A DNA stretch of 64,000 nucleotides, taken from the NCBI GenBank assembly GCA_003999685.1, contig CP021223.1:1550001-1614000 (forward strand), in the 5' to 3' direction. The notes under the pieces are model-generated. The model saw nothing but the letters and a program-made list of their open reading frames with translations, searched no databases and was not told where the DNA came from. Below are positions 51,544 through 63,223 of the stretch, one piece after another; position 1 is the stretch's first letter; each line of letters begins with the position of its first letter. The DNA is from Taiwanofungus camphoratus. Taxonomy: Eukaryota > Basidiomycota > Agaricomycetes > Polyporales > Taiwanofungaceae. The translations under genes and the position numbers were made by a program.

Positions 51544-53004
51544 TTAACGAAGTCCAACCGTCGTGCGAAGATTATGCTACGCCGTGCAATCTTATCTCAA
51601 AGGCTGCTGGATGCGGTCCAATTGGTCTAACATATTACAACCTAACGCGCACCTCGGTTTCGTTCTGTGTTGGTAGCTATATGTATTGTGTGTCGAGCAT
51701 TCAATGAAAGCACGGCTATGGCTTATAACGATGTTACTTCCAATGAGAACTGACCCTAGATGAAGCATCGAGCCGAGCGTACGGAAACTTAGGGTAAGCC
51801 TGAACGGATGAGCGACGATCCACGCATGGAATAGCCTTGGGAGTAGCTATGCCGAAGTCGGGTCGCGAATGGTCCCAATCCCAGTTCGACTTCTTGTGCC
51901 TCGGACAGTGAGAGTAATTGAGGCCCAGGACCTTGACTGACGGATTGTGCATTCGCAAATATCCGAGGTTGCGATTGGCGACTCTGGGATTAGTAAGTGC
52001 GAGGCGATGTGAGTAAAAGACATGTTCCAGAGGCCCGTCATAATGTCAGTAATATATCCAACACGTTCATCCTGCTGCGCACACGTTTGCGAGGTGCCAA
52101 TGTCCCTTATAGAACATCTGTCATGCATTGCTAGATGCTCCTTTGCCCACTACCTTCCGTGCCGGCATCTTATCGGCGCGCGCTGCTGAGCTGTACAAGG
52201 TCGGAGGGACATCCCGGCGCTGTTGAAACAACAAGGATAACCGCGCATCAATTCCGACTGGGAAGCAGGCCTCGGGGGCATGGAATGCGCGGCAAAAGGT
52301 TCAGATAGAAGACGGGAAGCGCATTGAAAGTCTTCTGGACCCCCCTCCAGGCTGAACGATGCAACAACTAGTCCAGACTCACTTCCGGCTGCATAAGCTG
52401 AATAACGCAACGAAGTTGGAGAACCCTCGGGCAGGCTCGGGCAAGAGTGTTGCGTAGACGTGAGAGCCGCGCCAAAGACATAAGGACTGACTTAGCTGGA
52501 TGACATGTTTCTCAGTTGTGAAACAACAGAACATATTGCGACTGATCAAGGGTCTGTCCCGGGCAGCCGACTCGAGCGTAGAGAGCAGGAGCAATGCACT
52601 TGAGGACAGTCGGTGCTGTATCCGCACGCCCGAATCCAATGAACATCAACGTCAGCACTTGCACATGCAGAAGAGGCTCCAAGGACTTGGAAGCTATCTT
52701 ATAACGTTTCAAAGACCACAACTGTGATGTCGCATCGATCTATTGTAGAAGACGCGAAATATGCTTGAGACCTTTGTTGATGCCTGAAATGCATTAGTCT
52801 CTAGAAGGGATGAATCGATGATGACTGTAGGATCTGGGAACCCGGAAGTTGCCCGGACTGCTACTGCACTGTGTAGCTCGCAGCGGCTTAATTTCACCTG
52901 ACACGCCACCCAGAGACTGTGTGAACACAACCCGTTTGTGGGGGAGATTTCACTATTATCAAGTTAATCCTCCCTGTCCTCCAGGTGACCATAAATAAGG
53001 TATT

Positions 53005-53147
53005 TTCACTCGAAAAGTGGCGCGTTTCACCTACAGATGGGTATATTTCAACCGCCACATGAGTAAGCTCACGCAGGTGAAAATTCCCATAACTTTCACC
53101 CATCGCGAGATTCACTCGGTGCACGAGTGAAAGTGACTCTTCACTCG
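53005..53147. repeat. Cluster of TTCACTCG motifs in alternating orientation
   Basis: Exact TTCACTCG occurs at 53005-53012, 53111-53118 and 53140-53147, and its inverse CGAGTGAA at 53124-53131. The related TTTCACC occurs at 53025-53031 and 53094-53100, and inverted at 53076-53082. The last three TTCACTCG copies form overlapping perfect 8-bp stems. Such arrays are typical of subterminal transposase sites or regulator operators. Confidence 0.7.
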
Positions 53148-53410
53148 ACGTAAAAGGGAAAGTCCACCGCGCACACCTCCACAGTGCTGCAAAGAACTCT
53201 CCGACAGAAAGTTCGGTTCAGCTCCAACCCTTGGACTGGTTTTTTTGCTAGGGCTCACTTCTAACATCGAAGCAGATATCTCTGATATATCAAACACTCC
53301 TATAAAGTACTTTTTTTCTTGTCTCTAGAGGGGTTTTTCTGCCTACAAGGGAGGGCTACACAGTGTCAATAACACCACCACATGTTATGATGATATCTAT
53401 GGGGCTCAAC

Positions 53411-53451
53411 AGCCCTCGTTCAGGGCTTCAAGAATGACGCCCTACGTAGGG
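53411..53451. repeat. Two adjacent short palindromes
   Basis: AGCCCT (53411-53416) pairs with AGGGCT (53422-53427) around a 5-nt loop. Twelve bases on, CCCTACGTAGGG (53440-53451) is a perfect 12-bp palindrome. They lie 260 bp after the TTCACTCG cluster. Confidence 0.6.
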
Positions 53452-55639
53452 TGTTCTGGTCTCTTATTCTTTAGCTACAGGTACGTCTTTGCTGACTATC
53501 CAATACAAGCAAAATGTGTGGCACCGCCGGCGCCCCGCGCGTGCCAACTTTACTACAAACGGCAATAATCACTGCACAAGAAACAACACAAAGTCTGTCA
53601 CACTGCAGGATACGCAAAAGGCGTAGTGGGCATTGGTGTCTGTCGTGCGTGCCCGGCACGACCAGCTTGTTCAATAAATGTTGGATACTCGCAGTCTCCG
53701 AGTCAAGAGCCTTTCGATGAGTCGAGGCAGCACAAGTAGATGCCGCCGAGCACTCGGACATGACAGTGAGTATTTGTATCGAGGTCCTCTATTGTATGAT
53801 ACTACTATTGGTACAGAACATTATTCGTCTTTGTTCCTTACCTTAATTGAGCTTGCAATATATACTCGTACAACCGTTAGGACTTTAGGCTCATATTTAT
53901 GGGGTACAAGAACCAGAAGCTCTTTTGTTCACGGTCCATTCAACCCAAGGAGTTGTGTCACTTAGGGTGTTCGAAGTCTTCAGTGTCATTGAAATCGTAC
54001 TTTACCATCCGTGCACTGAATTTTAGCCATCTTGTAGGAAAACATCACGTCTCGAATCTCATCCAGACCTCCCCAGGATGTGCTGACAGTTTTAGACGCT
54101 CAGGATGTCAAAACTTACGATGATCTCGTGAGTCTTCTCCCGAGAACGTTGTCCGGCGACAACTGACCTCATGATAGTCAGACACGAGCAGATCTTCTCG
54201 CTATCTAGAAAGTGTCATTTCTGTCTTGATGGGTTATCTAGGCGTTAACACGTTGATTGTCCTCCAAAGCGTCTTGTCATGTGTGAGAATGAGGTATTGT
54301 TCTATTGTGTTTATGTTCCAGCTGAGGGGTTTCGCCTCTATCAGGTTGTGCCAGAATAGCGACTCGGCGAAGCATTGGATATGCTGTAGTTTCCTTGTCG
54401 GAAGTCTACTGCGTCTGCAGGGCTTCATGTCTTTCATCCTTGTGTCCTCTTCCTTCTTTAATACAACACGACTGGGCCACGCGTTTAAGCACGGGCGCTT
54501 TGCGAAGTTCACCATAGGTCTCGACTCACAACTGGCACGAGCGCAGGGTCTTCCTGGCATCAATGATGCGTGTTGGGAGTGCTTTCGTGCGTATCAGAAC
54601 GCTTGTTGTAATCTCCCGTGGGTGTCGTAGGCGTTAGAGGGATCTGCATATTGACCACGCGATATGTGCCTTGCCGCTGCACTCTTTCGCGTGTTTCGCC
54701 GTTTGCCTGTCTCGACTTCCGGATGGCATATCCCAGACAGGCGCCTGGTAGTCATATTCAGGCAGGCATTCGACTACACTTCTCGCATTCTGATGGCCCT
54801 CGGTCATTCACAAGCTGACAAGGTGCGAATCGCAGGTTCCATGACGCCCGGTCAGCAGTTTCCTTCGCCTACGCCATCCCAATCACTAGCGTCCATTTTC
54901 TCTCGCCCCTGCCATCGTCACAGTACATTTACCCAGGCCCTTCAATAGAGAGCGCTTGTACTCTGGCGATCACTGACAGCCGTATCAAACAATTTGACCT
55001 CAAGTAGACTCAGGTTCTCACGTAAGTCTGCCGATGAAAAGATAAGAGGCTCTACAACCCAACCCGAGGCGTCAGTGAGTGAAGAGATTGCGCTGAAGCA
55101 GAATTCGCAGATCAATGCTCGTGTACGTGTGTCAATACATCGATGTCTGCTTGACTGTCAGACCTCCAAGAACACCCATTCAAATGACGTCGACCGATGT
55201 TCTGCAACGCGGTAACATTCAGTTTGTTCTGTAGAAACATAACTACGTGTCCGGGGCCCGCATACGCTTACAATTATCACAAGGTTGATGATAAGCGCAT
55301 AAATCCCCATTAGATGACCGAAGTATAAGTTCTATGACTACAGCGGAGTGGTACAAGTGGACAGGATTATATGGCTCTAGTACACAAAGTGATGGTGGGA
55401 CATTGCATGGGCAAATAAATCAGCACGCAATCTCAATAAAGAAAACTCGACCATCCGTTCGTCTGCACAGAGGCTCGATCTAGTGGCAGAAATAAGCTGA
55501 ACAGAAACGCAGAGCTTCAGAATTTATTGACTCACAACCATAAGATTCATAGTGTCACCTGGCTGCTTGTAGCATTTAAGACTAACCTAGTTTCATGTAG
55601 TTTGTATGACCGGATGTAACACCCAAACCCATGCATCGC

Positions 55640-58600
55640 TTATGCTGGAGGAAGATATGGATAGTCTCGCCATTGCTCCAACCTTCAAGTCAAGTGCAGC
55701 AAGGCAACGGGATAACAAAAAGGGTAGAAGGTGAAACACAAGCTAAAGCGAACAGAGGACGCAGGAGTGGAGGACTGAAATGGAACGTACCGGTTCCCAT
55801 TCTTATCCCATAAGTTTGGTTGCTCTCCCGGACTTGGATATCCTGCGTTTCGAGAAGAATGCGCGGATACTGACACGAAACTATCAGATTCGTATGACGG
55901 GGATTGTTGATAGCCGTTGAAGAACGGATGAATTGAACGAGCATCCTCTTGTTCTCGCTTAACATACGGGAAGTGTCCATCTACATCCATGACTCCCACG
56001 TTCAAGTTCGCTGTTTGGGGCGGGTCTTGCATTCCAGTACCACCTACTTCTAACGCGCCAAAATTCGAGTCTCGAAGGTACGCGTCCCTCTGGGTGGGTA
56101 TGGCATGATCAAATGTAGAACGGACATGTGAGTTGGATCTGGGATGGAAGAAACGGACTTGAGGCACCGTCCGTAAACATTCATCGTGGTCCTCATATGG
56201 TTCTGGAATAGAAAAGCTGATACGGCGTGCTGAGACAGGAATGTCTTGTGAAGACCATATTTGCGGGACTTGGCTATGAGATGCCGCATTCGGGCCAAGG
56301 GTCATAGCAACCGTGAGAGGTAAGGAGTTTGAAGGGAGAGAGGTTGCTGGTGGTACTTGATATAACGTATTCCCTTCGTACGAGGCAGGTGGATCTGCAA
56401 GTGGGTATACTCGTGAAGGCGCCGAATTCGTTAGTGGAACGTCTTGAGTAGGAAAGGATGTATTAGGTGCTTCGGTGAAATTTCTGCCGTTTGGGGCAGG
56501 TTGCTCTAATATAGTCTCCACGTTAGGTGTCATGCATGCTGGTAACGAGGCTCTGATCTGTTCCCTGGAGATGATACGAGAGTTGTGTTGAGGCCGGTAA
56601 ATGCGCGGTACAGAATATTGAATACCTACGTAGCTTCCCTGGCAAAATCCCATCTCGGGCTCATGTTATCGAGCAGTTTCATGAGCTTCACGATGTCCTC
56701 CGTAAGGGTCTCCATAGTTTGTACCTTATGATCTTCACTGCTATTGGGATACGCCTCCTTTTGCAGACACCCTCTGGCTATCTGAATCCACAGGTTGACA
56801 AGCAACACTCCAGCATATACGAATGCCAGTTGGACAATGATCGTTTGTCTTGAAGCACGCCGAGGCGACAACGCCTCCAGAATGTACGTACCCGCCTTAG
56901 CAGCATTAACACAGATCGAGAGTGCTGAGAGAGGGAAGTCGGGCTGATTGGCGACATTGCGGCATTGTTCACCGCGTGCAGCGTTTGAAGCCAATATACG
57001 CGGGATCGAAATAAACGGGCGGTAGACGGTGATCTGCAGAAGATAATATGACAAATATAATGTCGCAGATTGGGCTGCTAATACGTCGTCTTGAATTCCT
57101 GACGACCATTTTACTGATTCGTAGAATGTTATTCAGGACGACCAGATCAGAATATGGGGAAAAGAACATAACGCACAGTATTCGGGAATGCTTGCGACCC
57201 ATTCGAGCATTAACTCATTAAGCTGAGCGAATTTTTCTTCACTCCAACGCGGTCCTACTTGACCAAGAGGATTTAGCTTTGCCTTTCCTATGGAACGCTA
57301 TGGCACGAGTTATTCAGGCAAATCTGAACAAGTATGAAAACACACTGACAACTATTTTCAAAGCAAAACCAGACACCTGAGCCAATTTCGCCCAGTAAAC
57401 GAAGGCAGTTACTAGAGATGGTTTTTCCCTTGGTTGTTGGAAAGTCCATTCGCCACTACTATCCTGCCAATATTCGTCATCAACCTCTAGTGGAAATTCC
57501 AGGTCGAAACTGATTTATCAATCAGACGTGAACCAAAATTCAGGTAGGAGTGCAACTCACTCCTCATCTCTCGAAGAACATGGCCGGTCAATCAGCATAC
57601 TACCCAGACGATCGATAGTGATTAAATGCCAAATTGCCCTCTTCCAGAGCTCTTCTTCCGCTGTTGGCTTGTGCCCATACACCTTCCTGCGATGTGCACC
57701 CACATCTTGTGCCTTGCGAACACCAATACCAACGAGAGTCCACGACTCAGCATGCGCGATGGTACCTCGAAGATACATGGCCATTAGCTATGCGAAGTAG
57801 GATCGTTAGTATATATGTCCACAAGGCAAGGAGCACCGAAGCAATGACAGCAATCAGACCATGCTGATTCAAGGCGCAGCTCGCCATCTCGATATGATGC
57901 ACGCACCACAAGTGTCTGTATCTCAAACAAATTTGCCGGTATCAGTATACTACGGTGGCGGCGATGCACATCTGCGCGTATATGGCGATTAGTTCATAAT
58001 CATGACCTCCTTTCTTAAATGGTCGTGGATTCACCCAAAGCTACATCGATATATTTCACACCAGCTAAGGCCCAAATACCGTCGTCCGACTCTCCGGAGC
58101 ACTCCGCATAGCCACTCGGGAGTACTCGAGGGTCGTTGCTCCATCGACTAGCAACGCCGAACATGGACATGCAGACGCAAGCAAACCAAACATCGTTTTT
58201 ATACAAGCCTTCACGCCACTGATGCTCGAATGTTGGACGATGCAGAAGTGGAAAGAGCCTGTTGTTGCGGTCAAAGTACAGCTGAATGAGACTTTCGGCT
58301 AGATCCAATGACGGGAATTTGGACAATAGAAAAGATGGTGTCACCGAGTGATCTGTTCCTTCCCACGATATTTCCCACTGCGCGTAAAGTTACGAAGAGA
58401 GTGAAAACGGAGTCGAGTGAAACGCTGAGCAAAATTTACCGGAAGAGATCGCCAGTACTCTGATCTTCTCGGAGCGAAATTGGGGCGATGCTCTTGAGCT
58501 GCATCCTTGTCCGTTTGCTCTTGAACACTAGTCCCCGAAACTTCATCCATATGCTGCTGTTTGAACTCTCTTGTGGTATTGATCAACTTGAAAGAGCTGC

Positions 58601-59857
58601 TCTTGCCATGGAATCGCCACTGGCTGTCGACGACCTCCTTGGAAGTGACATGTGTGGGCCGTAAACCGTGCACTGTCAGCTGTGTCATTCCTTGGACCAA
58701 GCTCAATTCCACAGCCGAATCTTCATTGTCAGACCCGGAGAGTGAAGGGCCAGATGATGCGTCGCGGTTATCTGTAGCAAGGGATTCCACCGACGATCCT
58801 ATGTGACGGAGGGAATTTGGCTTATGCCGGTGACTTTTGAACCCTGCGACAGGAGAGGTCGAAACAGCACGACCATGAGACACGGAACCTTGATACCCCG
58901 ATGAGGTGGATTGAGCGGGAATGGTGGTAGCAAGTGATAAAGTCTCATTGCGTGAAGATGATGTTGACTGGACTGGAGGTTGTGTGGGATATTGTAATGT
59001 AGGTGAGTCAGTCTTCCAACAGTCGCGTACAATCGAAGGCCCAAGTTCAGGCGTGAAATCTGCCTCCGGGCGAAGCTACAGAAAGTCAGACAAGATATCC
59101 GGAAGAGTGGGTGTCGCATACGATAACCGAGGACTAGCATGACAAAATGCACTCACTGCCTGCCTGCATTCACAGGCCGGTATGTGTTACCAACACTGCT
59201 GGCAGTGCGACCTCGATGAGACCGACTGCCAGTTTGTATACAACCCATACAAAGGTGACAACCATTCGGCTCGTCACAAATACGCACAGGTAGACAACGT
59301 GCAGAGGACATATGCCAAGCCGAATCAAAGGGCAAACACTTACCCTCTTCAGCAACGCCTCTGCTTTCTCTATGCGATCTTCGAGTGTCGTGACATATCT
59401 GAGAACTCGTCATGAGTATTGGATGCTTCGCAGGACTTGAGCCAACGCGAACTAACGCTTTCGGAGGTCCTCGAGGTCTTGATCCTTCACTATCAGTAGA
59501 AAGGGAGCACCATCAAAGTTGAGGTCATTCCGCGATGCAATCAAGGGCACCAACGAGAACATACATATACGTGCAGGTCCGACCATTCTGAACGCAATTG
59601 GTACATATGTTGTCCTGCATCCTGGGACCGTCGCATTTTGTCTTCCTCTTGCGACAGAAATCGCATGCTCGTTCAATCTTACGTTTCTTGGCTCTGTCCG
59701 GAGAAGTGTCGACCGCATAGTATGCCTGTGAATGGCGTGAGCTTGAAGCTGTTGTCGCCAAAGTATGATGGGTGTCGGGCGAGCCATGTTCCCTTAAGTC
59801 AATGACAGTAGCCGGGAGTCCAATAGCCAGACCTTCGTTAACATCCACTCTCTGCAT
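55640..59857 (-). CDS. Zn2Cys6 transcription factor with Fungal_trans domain
   Basis: Many exons on the minus strand. The N-terminal zinc cluster AKKRKIERACDFCRKRKTKC continues DGPRMQDNICTNCVQNGRTC (CX2C-X6-C-X9-C-X2-C-X6-C). Joined exons then read TYIEGSRPRGPPKA, YVTTLEDRIEKAEALLKRLR (a dimerising coiled coil) and PEADFTPELGPSI. A long linker is followed by the Fungal_trans middle region: LAESLIQLYFDRNNRLFPLL, HRPTFEHQWREGLYKNDVWF and CVCMSMFGVASRWSNDPRVL, then ELWKRAIWHLITIDRLGSML and DLEFPLEVDDEYW. The C-terminus is a Ser/Pro/Asn-rich activation-like region. Members control carbon use and other metabolism; the target here is unknown. The start is taken as the ATG at 59857, though one at 59920 is in frame. 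The stop at 55640 depends on a last intron that I infer. Confidence 0.85.
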
Positions 59858-61043
59858 GAAACAAGAGATGCCCGAGCGAAGGAATTTTGACAGTGACCTT
59901 AAGCCGGTAACCAGTATCAAACTAAGAGGTCGGTGGTACTCAGGAGCCCGGCAACGAGGGTGGTCTCCTGATACGTATATCTTCTCATCATGCTTATTTA
60001 CACTCTACAAACCGAGGTTCGGAGGGGGTTACATACATACCGCCGATCGCTCTCATGATCGCGATTCCTTGTGAATTTCAGAAATTCCAACAATTGGCCT
60101 TCCGCCTAGTAACAAGGGTTAGGGCTACATGACAATGCAATCTTTGGAGGCTTTCTTTCATATCATGCGCAGTATCTTCGCGAGAAACCAGAGCTACACA
60201 GTCGCACAAGAAGGTAGATAAACAAGTCATTGAACTGAGAAGGAACAGACGGTCAGGCGTTAGGGTCGTGAACATGTCAGCGTCTAGGAACAATTCTCGG
60301 CCGACGGTACCATTTGGGAGTGAAACTCACATTGTGTGCCTCTGGTTAGAGACACAGTTGAGAGAGTAAATTCACGGCTATAAACACAGGCACAAGTTGC
60401 TGATGGGAAGAACGACTGAGTGGGATGAACTATAGGATTTCGACGACTTTCGAGACGCACGACGAATCTTTGATAAATGTCTCTAGTCTGATTCACATCC
60501 AGACTCCTGTTGCGCAACAACCCAGGTTGTTGGCTTCTAGAGCATGTATCCTGGGAGGCTAGACATGTAAGGATAAGAAAAGTGCGAAACATCCATAACA
60601 TTCATCCAAAGGCAACATCGTCATAAACACTGGAATCCTCACAGGTCGAAGCCGCCCATGTTCACATGCTACGTTCAGCAGGTTGGAGCTCCGCCTGTAA
60701 TTAGCGCTCCTGAGAATACGCGACAAGTGCTGCTGCGAAATTCGAGTATGTATTCGGTGGTCCTCCGTCGGCTCTCCGAACAAGGCGCGATAGAGCGGTG
60801 GGAGCCATCACACTTGAACAACTCAACAAGGCTGACCTTCGCTTGTTCCGAGCACGATCATGTGACTATGTTACATAATCATATTATCCCCTGAGCGCAT
60901 CTCCGCAATGGTCAATTTGATCGAAACCGTCACGTTTTATCGGTAGGTGTGTGATAATTCCTATTACTTGTCTCTCAAGCGGGCGCGATATAGGGGCTGT
61001 GTCTTTGTGTTAACATCCCCATATCATAATTGACATACAGGGG
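59858..61043. other. Intergenic, 1.2 kb, no gene supported
   Basis: This holds the promoters of the minus-strand factor and of SDHAF4. A minus-strand frame at 60284-60601 (105 codons) starts with a hydrophobic stretch resembling a signal peptide and has several cysteines, but it has no family pattern and no splice partners. SDHAF4 is preceded by TGACATACAG at 61031-61040, which looks like a 3' splice site and suggests a leader intron. Confidence 0.4.
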
Positions 61044-61433
61044 ATGAATCTCTTCAACTCGATTCGGGCTAGCCTCCGTGGGCAAACAATACCCATAAGG
61101 TCGATCCACTCTTCGAAAGCATGGTTGTCATCTGCTGGCAATCCACTGAACAAACCTTCACCGCCTCCGCTACCTCGCGAGGAGCAACGAGAATTTGAGG
61201 AGCTCGTCAGGGCTGCGCAAGCACCCCTCGTCCAGCCAACGAAGGATTCGGCAGGAAAGGAAGAGGTGGAACTGGCGCTTCATCCAGATGCGCGAGCACC
61301 TCTCGTGTCTGAGTTCGAAGGTGAAACTAATCCCTTCACGGGCGAGAAGGGCGGTCCGAAGAGAGAACCGGTGCAGAAATGGGGCGAGGGTGAAGGCGAC
61401 TGGAGCTTCAAGGGGAGAGTGTCCGATTTCTAG
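61044..61433 (+). CDS. SDHAF4: SDHAF4/Sdh8, succinate dehydrogenase assembly factor
   Basis: A single exon of 129 residues. The N-terminus MNLFNSIRASLRGQTIPIRS is basic and amphipathic, as expected of a mitochondrial presequence. The C-terminal signature FEGETNPFTGEKGGPKREPV then EGDWSFKGRVSDF is the DUF1674/SDHAF4 motif. The protein binds free, flavinylated Sdh1 in the matrix, limits its oxidant production and helps it join Sdh2. The central part (PPLPREEQREFEELVRAAQA) is a hydrophilic helix. A splice-acceptor-like CAG three bases before the ATG suggests an intron in the 5' leader. Confidence 0.93.
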   Translation: MNLFNSIRASLRGQTIPIRSIHSSKAWLSSAGNPLNKPSPPPLPREEQREFEELVRAAQAPLVQPTKDSAGKEEVELALHPDARAPLVSEFEGETNPFTGEKGGPKREPVQKWGEGEGDWSFKGRVSDF

Positions 61434-63223
61434 CCACACAAGGCCTGAGTGATCCATGGACGGTATGTGGCCTGATCAGTCACTTCGATATATTCATGTG
61501 TCATTGAGACCAAACACGACTCCCTTAATTACACGAAGTACGCTGATGCCAGATTTGTAAAGGCTTCCACCTGAATACATCAGTTACTTTGGATCTGCGT
61601 ACAACATCCTATCCAAAGCAGTTACGCTAGATTTTGATTGATACATGTATTGCCAAGAAAATATTAGTAAGTCCTTTGTACCAGTTCCACTTGTCACTCT
61701 TGTATGTTGTCTACCAGCGGCGTAAATTGTGCATCGTTACGGCAGCATTTGCAAACCATTCGTAGTACTCAACAGTGGTCTTACAATGGGTAACCTGGTC
61801 TACATTACTGTCCCCTTCTAATGTCTAGTTCTTGACACAGATGAACCGCATCGACGGGGCAAACCAACTAGTGTTCAGAACACGCAGCTTCTGTCGGGCT
61901 TCATCAGCTTCTATCTAGCTTCCTGTATTTCCGACCTCCCAGTCCAGAACGTATGCGATATCTAATATCACCATGCAGGCTAATAGTGTAAGACGCGATT
62001 GTATAGAGCATCTTTGAGGTCCCCCTAGGTCAACAGAGCACTGCTACATAATCTCGTACCTTGTTTATCTCTTCATCCCACTCTTCGCAATGTCTTTGGA
62101 TGGCTTGCGTGCTTCACTCTTCGGGTCATTTTTGACCAGTTTGGCCCAAGTGCGTGCGCGTCCACTTCTTGACTACAGTGGTTAGATTAAAGGGTCCTGA
62201 AGAACTCTCGGTCAGAAGTCGTTCGCAATACAAGACCAGGTGCGTGTAGGTGGAAAGAAATCCCACTGTTCTCTGTCAAAGCCGGTTTTCTCCGCCACTG
62301 CTGCCCTTCGTTACCCTTTCGGCAACATCGTACCAAGACTTTTGTAACACTATCTTCGTGATGAATGCGCCCTTCACCACTAGCAAAACCATATTTCTTT
62401 ATCCTACTGCATTGATTTCGGTATTCTCTTTATATTCTCTGTGCTTGCCTTCAGATTAACGCCTGTGCGCGGGTTTACTTGGATATCAGACTGTCTGATG
62501 AAGCTTATGCCAGCGGGCATTCGACTTTCGATATGCTACGACTTCTTGCCTTTCACCATTGTAAACTCATCCGCTGCTGGTGAGCCAGAGATGTCTGCGG
62601 ACGTTGGATTATTATCATACTCAATATAAGACGTTTGACGTGCATGAGCTTGCACAACTGTAGTATCTATTGCTAGTGATCGAATCTTTATAAACGCTAC
62701 TGGTTGCGACAAACGGTGCGTGCAAGTACATATCATAGCACTTGGATTATCAGAGGGCCAATGATAGTGAGGGTGACATGCAGCTCAGCAAGTCTCGATC
62801 TCCGAGCTGCTCGGAGCAAATGGAGGAACCAATGAGCAGAATTATATTACATATGCACATGCTGATATTGAGATCCGAGCAGATCCTCAGGCCTCAATGG
62901 TGGTACGCAACGCACCTCGAGAACGATCAGAGGTGCACTTCAGGAGACTCTACAGCTGACGACCTGATCCCACTTATTACCCGAGACCTTGTAATTCGTG
63001 TGCTCTGGCCTGTCCCAGACAGATCGTGGAGACTGTACACATAACATGAGTGTGCATGAGCAAGAGGTCGTAATCCTGATTGCGTTAAAGCTCGATGCTC
63101 ACCGAGCTGAGCGCTAATAGAATAACGTGACATGCACGTCGTGATATATCAGCTCAGCATTTATCCCAAGGAGGCATTGAGACGATCGTGCTAATTTCAA
63201 TAGACTGCCATCTTCTATTCCTT
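61434..63223. other. Intergenic, 1.8 kb, no gene seen
   Basis: Only short frames occur (up to 100 codons at 62742-63044), none with recognisable content. It includes the SDHAF4 3' flank and the HHE-gene promoter. Confidence 0.45.

Larger units (their letters stand above)
51544..55639. other. Gene-poor 4.1 kb
   Basis: No gene can be supported. Open frames at 54226-54630 (plus, 134 codons) and 54234-54563 (minus, 109 codons) overlap each other, and neither matches a family I know. The 53.0-53.45 kb part holds clustered inverted motifs and hairpins, listed separately. The stretch could be the remains of one or more DNA transposons, but no terminal repeats or transposase motif could be fixed. 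Confidence 0.45.

Noticed and set aside
54226-54630. Open frames of 134 (plus) and 109 (minus) codons covering the same bases
   Set aside because: Mutually exclusive, no family pattern, no splice partners; listed only as part of the gap.
60284-60601. Minus-strand frame with a signal-peptide-like start and several cysteines, a possible small secreted protein
   Set aside because: No conserved cysteine spacing, no promoter or splice evidence, and a typical chance length.
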